64,000 nt of DNA from Ceratobasidium sp. AG-K (GCA_037039685.1 JAWNGF010000010.1:1364001-1428000); one strand, 5' to 3'; positions 11,937 to 22,969 are shown, counted from the stretch's first letter. Numbers and translations are program-made. The notes: generated from the letters alone by a model not told the origin.

Positions 11937-13423
11937 TCAGTTGAGTACTCGACTGATAGGACCTTATCTGTGTGGCCTTCAAACGGACCAACAACAACCA
12001 TAGCGTCCTGTACTCTCAAAATCTGGATGCTTGTGTTGTACCTGGAGACAATGAAGGTTCTGTTGGGCAAAATAGTGGTGGATCCGGGTGGTTACAGCAT
12101 CCGTTGATTGGGTCGCCTATAGTTGAACCATCCTGTGTGCTCCAGAATGGGATGGTATCATCACCAAAAGTAGAAACAATACATGCGCCATCACGGGAAT
12201 AGGCCACAGATGAGACATCACTGGCATATCCTAAAAGATGTGTGGAGGCAGCCGGATTAACTTGCACACTTCATACTCTGATGGTTGCATTGGTAGACCC
12301 GGAGAGGATGTGTGTGCCGTTGTGGGAATAGGTTACTGACTCAATACTGCTAGTATGTCCTGTAAATGGTCCAGCGATTAGCGTGCCATCACACGCACTC
12401 CAAATTTGGATGGTGCAATTGTTTGAGCTAGAAGCAATGCAAGTGCTGTCAGGCAAGTACACCACCAAATAAATAGAACTGGTGTGCCCCTTGATCAGAC
12501 CGGCTACTAGTGCGCCGTTGTGTGCAGCCTACACTCGGATTGAATTGTCTTCAGAGCCAGAAACAATGTGTGTGCCGTTGGGCAAATATGCAACAGACCA
12601 GACGCGCACAGCGTGCTCAAATGGTCCAGCAATCAGCAAACCATCTTGCGCACTCCAGACTAGGATGTTTCTATCGTTGGCACTGGAAGCAATACATGTG
12701 CTATCAGGAGAGTATGCAGCTGAGTTGATACCACCAGTGTGACTGTTGAGCAGGTCAATGACAAGAGCATAGTTGTGTGCGCTCCAGACTTGCAGGGTCT
12801 GGTTATCAGAGCCAGATACCATACATGTTCCGTCAGGGGAGTATGCCACCACTCTGACAGGGAGACTGTGCCCTCCAAGTGGACCAGTGATGAGTGTGCC
12901 ATCATGTGCACTCCAGACCCGGACGCTGTGATCCCCTGAACTGGAGACAAGCCTTGCAACATCAGGCAAGTACGCCACCAACAAGACAACGTTAGTGTGC
13001 CCTTCAAGAGGACCACCAAGGGGCGCCCCATCATGTGTGCTATACAATCTAACTGCTCCGTCCCCACAGCCAACTGTGACACAGCTATCATCTGGGGAAT
13101 GCACTGCCAAATATACTGAGGACTGGATATCCCAGGGTGCTATTGCACCCACTCTGCTTTCAAAGAGGGTTCCCGTCACCTTCATCAAGCCTTGGAACCT
13201 GTGCTGGTACAGCTTGCATATGGGGCTTGAGAGAGAGCAGAACGCTAAAAGGGAAATGTAGATGTGTGGGGTGCACCGAGAAACCCCATTACATGCCAAA
13301 TTGGTGACAAAGTTGCAAGCATTGTTAATCAGAGCTTGGGCATCTGGCGTGATTGTGCCCACCTGTGGGACCATGTAGTTATTGACCAATAAATCTCTGA
13401 ACTATTACTCACCCTCAGCCAAG

Positions 13424-14098
13424 CATCTGTGAATGTGCTGGGAGCTATATAGCGCTATATAGCACTATGTAGCTGGGTAGCAAAACATCAACACCCCTTA
13501 TATGTACTGCTACATAGCAGCCTCAGTGCTACATAGTGCTATATAGTGCTATGTAGCAAGGCCATATTTGGGCAATGGAATGAAATGATTTGGACATTGT
13601 GGCTGTGCAGTTACCATATATGGTAATAATCTTCCCAGATAGGTAATTTGATGTATCTTACTAAGACACCCATTTTGGGACAAACTTTTGAAGCAGCCAG
13701 TGGTTTTCCATCCCCTTAGCACCAATGTGACTATATGCTATAAAATACCCCCAGGTGAGGTTTTTGGGGGTGCACTCAGACACGTGAAAGTAGGGGGAAG
13801 AGCAAGTCCAAGGGGCAGGGTGGCACTTGAGTTTCAAGTCAGCTGAGTTCCCAAAAGGGTTATATTGGCTTCCATAATTGGAATTTCAAATATTACCAAA
13901 TAAGGAAATTTTAAAATCGTCTTAGAATCGAAAACTACCATATATGGTAATTCATTTATCCCAATTTGGACTAATTAATTACCATATATGGCAACTGCAC
14001 AGCCACAACATCCAAATCACCTCATTCCATTGCCCAAATATGGCCTTTGCTACATAGCACTATATTGTGCTATATAGCTCCCAGCACATTTACAGATG
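13424..14098. mobile_element. 675-bp palindromic TIR element, copy 1
   Basis: Ends are inverted repeats beginning CATCTGTGAATGTGCTGGGAG and closing with the complement (one mismatch in the outermost 20). Subterminal stretches repeat ctatatagc/gctatatag units, followed by a block near cccaaatatggcc that is again mirrored at the other end. The centre carries small palindromes around accatatatggtaa. No ORF is present, so it is non-autonomous. It sits between the WD40-side and NACHT-side blocks of the decayed NLR. A short caag occurs on both sides (13420-13423; 14100-14103, one base beyond the end), so the TSD is unclear. Confidence 0.7.
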
Positions 14099-15544
14099 TC
14101 AAGAGGTTGCCTTGAAGAAGGTTTCTAATCCTCAATTCATCCCCTGCTTCAGATTCATCACTTCCATCAAAAATAGGAGTCAAACAGAGAGGAGATTGGT
14201 AAGGGGCGCACATAGCAAATTGGAATATGTGGTTTGTTGGAGATGGTGTCCCCAGTAACAGCATGAGTAAAATAATGCCAAAGAAATTGCATTGTGGATG
14301 TGCTCTTGTAAATTACCAATGTCTGTGTCCAGGGTAAACAACAACTCCAGATTGCAAATATTGAACCAGAGCTGATCCTCCATGATATCAACACACCTTT
14401 TGGCCAGAAATTTGTGGTGTTCTGTGGTGTTACAGCGGAACAAACTGGAGAGTGATATGTCAAACATAAAATCAGGAAACAAGGTGTGAAGAGTTGAACC
14501 AACCACACTGTCTTGAGAGAATTGGACCACTGATTCTACAGGCTGTAACGCTAATGATGTCTGATTTTTATCAAGTCCTATGAGCTGAGCCAGGCCATCA
14601 ATGGCAAGGGGCTCCTGGACACAGAGGACCATGTGCAAGACAAGCCACATGCATGCTATCTCTTTTGCCTCCAAGTTAGGCTTGTTGAACACCTCTGTCA
14701 GGATAGCTGTATATAGCTTGTTGATTTCCATATGCATCAGTGTCAAATGGCACATCATGGCTAGCACCAACTCCAGCCGCTCTCAAGGATCCATGCTTGG
14801 TTGGATGTATCAGACCAGAGTTGCCGCATAGATGAACAGCTTGCCCAACCACTGGACCAGCTGCTTGATCTTGGATGAGTTTGGTGATATGGACACAAGC
14901 TCCTCCTTGAGATAGTGCATGATGTCAGCCTGGACCATGGACTCCTCAATGTCATGCAGGTACATGACAGAGCAGGTGCTTTTGCTCTTGGATTGCATTT
15001 TCTTGGATATCTCTGGCTTGGGTTGACTGGTAACAAAGAACTTGAGGGGAAGGTCAATTGCAAACTGAAACAGAATGTCAAGGATAAGCTTGTTACTGGA
15101 TTTGTCATTGCATTCATCAAGTGCATCTATCACCATGATGAGATTGTTTGGTATGGCTTCCTTCACCTTTGCCAGGGGCTCCTTAAGCAGGAGTTCAAAC
15201 TGTGTTTGGACCATTTTGGAGCCAATATCTGGATCATGGCCTAGCATGTTGCTGTTGCAACCTGCTAATGCCTATGGTTGACAACTGCTAATGGCCTTTG
15301 AGATGTGAGAACTATATGTGATAAGTCTTCTAAGACTCTATCACTAAGGTGGATGAACACTAGTCTTGTCAGTACAAGTCACTAGCTCCTAAGTCCAAGT
15401 GGCTGCACTAAAGGCTAAGTAGCCAAGTGCCTCTGTTCACACTTCAGGGAGAGTTGACAAGGCAAAGCAAGCTGAGGATGACCATGCTTGCAAGCCAGTA
15501 TATACACTGCTGCAAAAAATCAATCACAAAAACCATGTGCAGGT

Positions 15545-16813
15545 TGTTATGGTTCAGTGTAAATATATCCTAAAGTATAGAATATACTTTGTCTGTATCA
15601 CAACTTTATGGGGCCAGAGGGTAAAGTAAACTTTACTAGATCCTCAGAGGGCACTAATATGCTGTTACTAACAGTATTTGTTACTAAAGACAATATATCT
15701 TTCTTAACTGTAGAGGTACACTTAAGCTACAACTGTTTGAGCAATGCTACAAGGCAAGGTTCCCTATGAGTTGTATTTAAGATATCCCCCCTGATTGCTA
15801 GAATCAAGTTAATACTTAATATACTTCTCTAACACAAGTATCTGTAGTGCAGTGCTTAGTGCTTACTGTAGAACTCTTAAAGTTATCTCAACCTCAACTG
15901 CAACTTAATTGGAGTTAAACTCAACAATTAAGGAGTGTTATTGGGAGAACTGCTTTAGGTCTTAGAATAAGCTGTAAAGCTGTCACACAAGTGATAAACT
16001 TGGTAAAGATGTATTGAAAGTAAATTGAGAGGTGTTCTCTGGAGGCTCTCAGAGGCCAGTTTATATACCTTAGAGTGCACAGGTATGAATACTCAAGTGC
16101 ACATATTCTAACTAGAATTTCCAGGCCACTAGGTAGTGTGGAGTAGCCTAAGAATAGCTCTGTAGCTATAGTTAGATCATGCAGTGCTGCTCAAAGTACA
16201 TATTAAAGGTACAAACTCCATACATAGTGTGGCTATGCATGTGGCCGTTCTGCAAGAGATTTCCAGAACACAGCAACTACTAAATAGAGACTATCTACAA
16301 AAATAGAGCAAGGCAGTGCAACTCCAACGCAAGTCTGATTGTGGAATTCCATGCAGTAGTTGTGGAGATATGCTGTGTTCAAAGTACGGATCATGTGGCT
16401 ATTGATATTTGAACACTGATAAGAGAATATCTCCAAAGCCGCTGTATGGAAATACATGAAACTCCGCCAATACATGTGCAAGGCTGTGCGTTAGTGAGCG
16501 CAACAGAAATCAAGTTGATTGGTTTGGCAAGTCAGACAATATACCAGAAATACTTGTATTTCACAAAGCTACAAATTGATTAAAGTTAAACAATTTGTAA
16601 CTTAATGAATTCCAAGTCGTTCAAGTTTCTGAAGGTCACAACTGATAGAGAAACATCAGAAGTATTGATTTGCATTCTTGTATATACAATGCAAGTCAAA
16701 ACACATTTGTTACAGGCAATACAAAACAAGACATATTTTGTACATTTTCCAATCCTTGGGTATAGTGAGTTTAGACTAAGTATAGATACCAATGGAAGTC
16801 AGTATCCATAACA
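15545..16813. mobile_element. 1,269-bp solo LTR of an unidentified retrotransposon
   Basis: Starts TGTTATGG and ends CCATAACA, a perfect 8-bp short inverted terminal repeat of TG...CA form, with TSD CAGGT at 15540-15544 and 16814-16818. It lies in the left non-coding flank of the Tc1 transposon. It holds no ORF of note and shares nothing with the gypsy LTRs elsewhere in the window. The terminal TGTTA...TAACA is common in Copia LTRs, so a Copia-type source is likely but unproven. Confidence 0.8.
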
Positions 16814-17018
16814 CAGGTAGTGCAGGCCAGCTGGGGAATGATGTGTTGGATTATGTCAGCCAGTTGCCATATGCAAGGTCACTGTGCTTTTTGGCTACCA
16901 AATGAGTCATGTTTGGCCTTGTTTGGATCTGTGGTTGGGGAGAAATGCAACATCTGGCAAAAAGGTTTTTGCAATCAATTGTTTGCAAGGCATACATGGA
17001 TAACAAAGTCAGACAAAA

Positions 17019-18503
17019 TCAGTAGTTAATGGACCCCCCCTTAGCCTTGATCACCTCCCTCATCCTATTAGGCATGCTGCTGATCAGATTCTGACACAGC
17101 TCTGGCTCCACCTTCTCCCACTCCACCTGAAACCTTTCCCACAGCTCCAAAACCCCCCTTGGAGGATGTTCATGCTCCCCCAGCCTCCTTTTGATGATGC
17201 CCCATAAGTTTTCAATTGGATTGAGATTTGGGGAGTTGGTGTTGTGAGCCAGCTCTCTCCATCAGACTTGTCTTGCACCTTGCCTGCCTACTCTTGTGTT
17301 CTGTTTGTCTGTTGTTTGTCTTTTCCTGTGCCGCGTTGCCACGTTCTTGTGGTTGTTCTGTTACTTTGTGTAATGCAGCTGTGCTTTGTACAAGACATGT
17401 CTGCCTGCACAGTATGACCCACTTGGACACTCCTGACTGGTTTGTATGTGTGACTCTTGTGGCAGGGTCTTGTATGATTTGGTCTCTTTCTGAATATATA
17501 TGGAGGACTGGCAAGCCTGGTAACACCAGCTTGTTTTGTCTTGTCAAACATTCCCTCTGAGTGACACTTTGAACCACCCCTACCCTCAAGAGTCTACAGC
17601 CACTTAAGTGTGGTGCAATTCAAGAGGTATCTCAGGTCTTAGTGCCGTCCACTCTCTCTTGTGGTTTGTCTCATAGCCACCAAGAAGAAGCTTACAACAG
17701 TTGGAAGGCCATTCCATGACCTCAAAACCATTGTCAGCTAGCCAATTTGTTGCCAATTTGGACTTGTGAGCGGGAGCATTGTCCTGTTGGAAGATAATGT
17801 CTTCCACCTCCTTCCCATAATACTCCAAAGTCTGCATCAACTCATCCTCCAAAATCTGCACATAGACCTCCTTGGTAACTGTGTCTTCAATCTTGGTAGC
17901 ATAGCCAGGCCCATCCCAACAAAAACAGCCCCAAATCTGAATAGACCCTCCACCTGAGTGAGCTGTGGGCTGGATAGCTGCATCACTAAGCTCCTGGCCA
18001 GGCCTAATCCACACCCATTGTTGGCCATCTGACCCTAGGCAGTTGATTTTGGTCTCATCTGACCACATGACCCCTTTCCAGTCCTTGACAGTCCAGTGAC
18101 AGTGGGCACAAGCAAAGGATAGTTGAGCGTTGCGGATATGTTTAGGGTGTTTGGGCTTTGTAACCTTCTTTTTGGCCTTGAAACCAGCATCCTTGAGTGT
18201 CTGGCGGACAGTTTCATGGCTAAGAGTGTGCCCCTCAGCTGTCCTGTATGTCCTAGCCACATAGGAAGCAGTAGCAGAGTTGCCATTGGTGACAGAGCAA
18301 ACCAGGTGGTGAGCTGTAGCAGGGGTGACTTTGAGAGGATGGCCTGGGGGTTTGCAAGGAAGGTTGGGATGGTGTATATTGTGCAGTTTAGAGATGTGTC
18401 CCTCACTAAGTCCAGTAGTCCTAGAGATTTCAGCATGACAGAGGCCAGCATCAAGCTTAGCAAGCACAGAAACAAGCTTGGAGGGGGAAATGGCCTTAGG
18501 CAT
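17019..18503 (-). pseudogene. Tc1-type DD34E transposase, interrupted by a solo LTR
   Basis: Cut-and-paste transposase. The chosen start (ATG at 18503, beginning MPKAISPSKLVSVLAKLDAG) opens an HTH region typical of Tc1 (EISRTTGLSEGHISKLH; then LSHETVRQTLKDAGFKAKKK). The frame is open further upstream to 18764. Catalytic residues: first Asp in WSDETKINCLGSD, second Asp in FQQDNAPAHKS, Glu in NPIENLWGIIKRRL, with 34 residues between the second Asp and the Glu once the insert is discounted. A 460-bp solo LTR (17240-17699, TSD GTTGG) splits the gene between the second Asp and the Glu. No other stop or frameshift is apparent on either side, so the LTR is the only visible lesion. TGA stop at 17019-17021. 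Confidence 0.87.
17240..17699 (+). mobile_element. solo LTR, D/A/F gypsy family, inside the Tc1 transposase
   Basis: TGTTGTGAGCC...AGCTTACAACA, about 460 bp, the same family as the LTRs of element D in opposite orientation. TSD GTTGG at 17235-17239 and 17700-17704. No internal retroelement sequence follows. Confidence 0.92.
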
Positions 18504-19153
18504 GAAGGACAAGAGCTGGAGGGGTGCTGCAGTCCTGGGTGGTGAGCAAGGTGGTAGATATACAACTGGGGGTGCCACTGACATCATCAATGAGGTCACC
18601 ATGATGTCATCTGAGGTTGTACTGATGTAACATGACATCAGTGCCAAGCCTGCAAACAATTGATTGCAAAAACTGTTTTGCCAAAGTTTGCATAGCTCCA
18701 CAGCCACAAGACCAAACAAGACCAAACTGCCACACAGGTGTAGCAAGGAAGCAAGGGTAGCCACAGCTATACCCTGAGCTTATGTAAGCTTATATGTGCC
18801 TTTCTATTTGGCCAACTCCACCCATGTATGTTTTTGTGATTGATTTTTTTGCAGCACTGTATACTCAGAAAATGGGTGAGTCATAGTAAATACATGAGTC
18901 ACACATCTGAGTCAAAGTCCAAGTCATAAAGGGGGCTGCGCAGGCCAGCCAATAGAACACAGCATGAGTCATATGACTCATGGTGACACATCATCCATAC
19001 ACCTCACTAAACAAGGGAGAGGGCTCAACAAAGAGAAAGGGCACTTAAGGTGCCAGTACAAGCCACAAGACTGCAAACAGAGACAGAGTGGAGGGATGGG
19101 TCATGACAGTTGCAAACTGTGGTCCAAAACAGAATTGAGTATCAGGCCAACTG

Positions 19154-19914
19154 CATCTGTAAAACAGTCTGGGGATAGCTAGTGCTATATAGTGCTATAT
19201 AGCACCCTAGCAAATATACCACATCACCTATATCTAGCAGCATATAGCAGTGTCCAGTGCTATATAGCACTATATAGCTCTATGTAGCTGAGGCCCAATT
19301 TGGTGATTGGAACAGAAAAGGTAGGGACATGTGGCTGTGCACTTACTATATATGATAAGTAAGTAGTCCAAATTTGGATAAATGGGTTTCCATATATGGG
19401 AATTTTCAATTCTAAGACAATTTGAAAATTACCTTTTTTGGTAATATTTGAAATTCTGAATATGAGAGCAATATATCCACTTTAGGAACTCAGCTTACCT
19501 GAAACTCCAAGTCCCACCCTGCCCCTTGAAGTTGATTTTTGCCCCTATTCCACATGTCTGAGTACACCCCCAACACCTCACCTGGGGGTATTTTGTAGCA
19601 TATGGTCACATTGGTACCAAGGGGATGGAAGTCTGCTGGCTGGTTCAAAAGTTTGTCCCAAAATGGGTATGTTAGTAAGGTATATCAAATTGCCTATCTG
19701 GGAAGATCATTACCATATATAGTAAGTGCACAGCCACATGTCCCTACCTTTTCTGTTCCAATCACCAAATTGGGCCTCAGCTACATAGAGCTATATAGTG
19801 CTATATAGCACTGGACACTGCTATATGCTGCTAGATATAGGTGATGTGGTATATTTGCTAGGGTGCTATATAGCACTATATAGCACTAGCTATCCCCAGA
19901 CTGTTTTACAGATG
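19154..19914. mobile_element. 761-bp palindromic TIR element, copy 2
   Basis: Begins CATCTGTAAAACAGTCTGGG and ends with its complement. The inverted repeats are near-perfect for about 200 bp, including gctatatagcac units, a gcccaatttggtgattgg block and an acagccacatgtcccta block. The interior shares a stretch with the 13424-14098 element in inverted orientation (around the CACCTGGGGGTA / TACCCCCAGGTG motif), so they belong to one superfamily. No ORF. It splits the NLR copy between its 19109-19153 and 19915 blocks; only a possible 2-bp TG duplication is visible. Confidence 0.72.
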
Positions 19915-20573
19915 TGGTAGGCAATTGTGGGCACAATCTGGGCAACATTTTGACATTTGGCAGAGGTACAGGTATGAAAAAAGCTAGCTGCAAGCTGTTT
20001 CCACCCTTAGAGTTGTTTAGCAAAGCTACACACAAGAGCGGTCTTCCTGGTACCAGGCATACTGTTCATCTAGTATATGTTGGCTCCCTCTAGATTGTGA
20101 GACCAATCATCCAGTCCGGATAAGACTTCCATGCAAGTATCCTCTGTGCATGTGCATTGACTAATCTCTGTGGATAATTTTGAGTTGTAGTTGGCAAGCT
20201 TTGCTGGCTTCAACCCTTCCAGCCAAGTATTCTAGAAAGTGGATATACATGACTAAGCACCAATGTGTTGACATAGCTGGATTCTTACCACCATCTGTTC
20301 TTTGGAAAGACCCAGCATGCTGAGAGATGTGTTGGTCTATAAATAAGTTCAACCTGTGCCCCCAGAACACAGAAATTTTTCTCAGCCTACCTGAAGTTGT
20401 CAAAATAGCACTTCAATTCTTTGGTATGTGTTGAATAAATCCTCCTCATCTGTGTGTGTCTCAAGCAAACGCCTCCCTTCTCCTCATACACACTTTTGCT
20501 GAACTAGTTGGGCTTATCATTCAATCAGCCTGATTGTGCTTTCAGATACAACATTTTGACATGAGGATGACAC

Positions 20574-21037
20574 ATCTGAAGACCTGTAAATACCTAGACA
20601 GGGATGTATATCACTAGCTAGCATATATAGATCCCCTGGCTGAAATGGAAAGGTCCTGTGTTTATAGCAGTATGTAGCACCAACTGTGGTGAGCTGAGTG
20701 TATCTGGTGCCACATACCCCCAGCTAGCATGCTATAATGGCTATCTTGTGCTAGATTGCTGCTAGCTAGTGCTATATGATGCTAGCTGGTGCTAGCTGGT
20801 GCTAGGTACTGCTCTGGTCTGGGGGGACAAATATGGTAATGGACAGAACAATTTTGGACATGACTAAGCACTGACTAAGCAGTGGTTGTGCCAATATGCC
20901 AAACAAAATATGTTTCAAATGATTAGTCACATTGGCAATTTTGATCATACTTTTGAACCAGCCATGGGTTCTCTGTCCCCTGTGCACCAATGTGGCTAAA
21001 TGTTACAAAATACCCCGAGGTGAGTCAAGGGGGTGAT
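20574..21037. mobile_element. truncated third member of the palindromic TIR group
   Basis: Begins near acatctgaagacctgtaaat and contains repeated gctagctggtgctag units and the interior motif ending in aaaataccccgaggtgag that copies 1 and 2 share. It stops abruptly at 21037, where the truncated LTR of element A begins, so the second half is missing. It marks the 5' limit of the decayed NLR. Confidence 0.55.
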
Positions 21038-22457
21038 TGTTGTGAGCCAGCTCCCTCCATCAGACTGGCCTGTTGTCTTGCCTGCCTGTACTTTGCCTTG
21101 TGATGTGTTTCCGTTTCTGTTTGCCGCATTGCCACCTTCTTGTGGTTCCTTCTGTTACACTGTGTAACGCGGCTGTGCTTTTTGTATGAGTCATGTCTGT
21201 TCATACAGCATGACTCACATGGACGCTCCTGTTTGGTCAACTCTTGTGACTTGTATGGCTGCACTTTGAATGACCCAGCCACTTTGTGAATATATATAGA
21301 GGAGCAACAAGCCTGGTAACCCCAGCTTGTTTTGTCTTATCAAACATTCCCTTTGAGTGACACTTTGAACCACCCCTACCCTTAAGAGTCTACAGCCACT
21401 TAAGTGTGGTATGATTCAGGAGGACGCAGGATCACGCCTCTCAACACCATTATCAACAAGGAGAGGACCAAGTAGGGCTGCAAGACCCACGAGTTCCCTC
21501 AATGTAACAAGATATTGCACAAGCACAGGCCGGAGGACCAGCAAGGTCTCATCCACAAAGTCAAGCTTCTATGCCTGGAACATTCAACACCAAAAACCTT
21601 TCAGTCATTCAGGAAGAACCTACAATTGTCACTAAGGAACCAGGGGATATTACCTACAATCCCACACCTGTCACAATTCGTATCCCAAATTCTAATGAAA
21701 GTCCAGGACCCTCATGTCCACTATGGCCCATGGGACCCTGAAGACAGTTCTTTTCTCCCCAACCTGAAGTGCATGGGGGCGTATCCCTTGTCCCTATCAG
21801 GCCGCCACCCATGCCACACATCTCCCATGCTCCTCAAGTGCCCCAGATTGGAGGAACTATTATCAATGCTGGTCTGGTCCCAATGAGCTCTCAGGCTGTG
21901 ACACCCGCAAACCCAGCACCACCATATCTACCACATGGGTATTCCCAGCAACCATCAGCAACTGAGGACCAGGGCGCCCCTGGTGTTCCCAGCTCAAGTT
22001 CTAGCTCCAGCAATAGAACCGTGATTAGCAATCTTGATGACCTCAATGATCTTCATCTTGGAAGACACAATGCACTTCTAAGGGTCATTGACAGAATGAG
22101 AGTAATGATTGATAGGAGGCTCAATGGGTTAGAACAATCCACTCAAGTATTGGCTAACAACCAACAAATCTTCAACAATTCCATCAACACCCTACAAGAA
22201 ACCCTCATGGACATCCTTAACGCCATGCAAAACAGTGAACACAACAGCTTCCTAGTTGGACAGGATGTGATCCGCCTGAGAAACAAAGTCACAAACATGC
22301 AAGGACTTGTGAATAATGTGCAGGAAGATCTCCACACCATGAGGCAGGGACAACTAGCCTGGAATGAGGCAGTCACCCAAGGGATAGAAGAGCTCAGGGG
22401 AGATGGAAGGATCACCATCAAATGAATTAACACCATCCAAGAGACCATCAACAACAA

Positions 22458-22954
22458 TGTTGTGACCCGTCCCTCCCTCTGCCTCTGTTTGCGGTCTCAT
22501 GGCTTGTACCAGCACCTTAAGCACCCTTTCTCTGTGTAGAGCCCTCTCCCTTGTTTAGTGAGGTGTATGGATGATGTGTTACCATGAGTCATATGACTCA
22601 TGCTGTTTTCTATTGGCTGGCCTGCGCAGCCCCTTTATGACTTGGACTTTGACTCAGACAAGTGACTCATGTATATACTATGACTCACTTGTTCTCTGAG
22701 TATATATACTGGCATGCAAGCATGGTCATCCCCAGCTTGCTTTGCCTTCTCAACTCTCCCTGCAGTGTGATCAGAGGCACTTGGCTACTTAGCCTTTAGC
22801 GCAGCCACTTGGACTTAGGAGCTAGTGACTTGTACTGACAAGACTAGCATTTGTCCACCTTAGTGATAGAGTCTTAGAAGACTTATCACACATTGTTCCC
22901 ACATCTCAAAGGCCATTAGCGGTCGTCAACCATAGGCATTAGCAGGTTGCAACA
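22458..22954 (+). repeat. 5' LTR of element B
   Basis: 497-bp LTR, TGTTGTGACCC to GGTTGCAACA. Contains the TGASTCA cluster, TATA box and predicted transcript start described separately. The 3' partner is at 37631-38127. Confidence 0.95.
22585..22745 (+). promoter_or_regulatory. LTR promoter of B: five TGASTCA motifs, TATA, transcript start
   Basis: TGAGTCA/TGACTCA at 22585, 22594, 22650, 22663 and 22681. The first two make an 18-bp perfect palindrome (atgagtcatatgactcat). TATA at about 22701. AGCTTGCTTTGC begins at 22734, about 33 nt downstream, and is the exact complement of the primer-binding site. TGASTCA is the site of Gcn4/AP-1-type bZIP factors; their use here is inferred. Confidence 0.6.
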
Positions 22955-22969
22955 TTGCAAAGCAAGCTC
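22955..22969 (+). other. self-priming primer-binding site of element B
   Basis: ttgcaaagcaagctc directly follows the LTR. Twelve bases (gcaaagcaagct) are complementary to AGCTTGCTTTGC at 22734-22745 in the LTR, where transcription should begin. This is the arrangement of self-primed Tf1/sushi elements rather than tRNA priming. Confidence 0.7.

Larger units (their letters stand above)
15505..18859 (-). mobile_element. Tc1-type DNA transposon carrying two solo LTRs
   Basis: TIRs start CACTGCTGCAAAAAATCAAT on the left, mirrored on the right by attgattttttt gcagcactg. A TA duplication flanks both ends (15503-15504, 18860-18861). A subterminal repeat around tttttgcaatcaattgtttgca is mirrored near 16965 and 18658. 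Subtracting the two inserts and their TSDs leaves about 1.6 kb, a usual Tc1 length. The transposase is on the minus strand. Confidence 0.88.
15253..19108 (-). mobile_element. solo LTR of the B/C gypsy family, split by a Tc1-type transposon
   Basis: Begins TGTTGCAACC and ends GGTCATGACA, matching the LTRs of elements B (22458-22954) and C (40123-40612, 47605-48094). TSD GTTGC is present at 15248-15252 and 19109-19113. No internal retroelement sequence follows, so this is a recombined solo LTR. The Tc1 element at 15505-18859 sits within it after the sequence gccagtata. The LTR body is CpG-poor relative to B and C. It lies in the decayed NLR. Confidence 0.9.
11141..20565 (-). pseudogene. second NACHT-WD40 copy, decayed and split by insertions
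   Basis: Paralogue of the 2568-6908 gene in the same orientation. Recognisable blocks on the minus strand: C-terminal tail and last blade (11141-11663), WD40 blades (11940-13380), linker and C-terminal half of the NACHT region (14100-15252, with VIDALDECND and FVTSQPKPEI), a short block 19109-19153, and the Walker A/N-terminal block (about 19915-20565). In-frame stops replace the Trp of VW blade ends near 12288 (TGA) and 12529 (TAG). Walker A is altered by frame loss. Compared with copy 1, nearly every CpG is replaced by TG or CA: where copy 1 reads cgcgacg, copy 2 reads tgtgaca. It is interrupted by TIR elements (11667-11936, 13424-14098, 19154-19914) and a solo LTR (15253-19108). The 5' exons beyond the equivalent of copy-1 position 6370 are not found. 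Confidence 0.85.

Noticed and set aside
13424..14098. Repeated ctatatagc units considered as a CRISPR-like array
   Set aside because: Unit spacing is irregular, units are only 8-12 bp and mirrored at both ends, and the organism is eukaryotic. The terminal inverted repeats explain them.
22955..22969. tRNA-primed PBS
   Set aside because: The 12-nt match to the element's own LTR at the expected start site is perfect and recurs in four elements with differing sequences. I could not identify a tRNA 3' end ending in TGG at the site.
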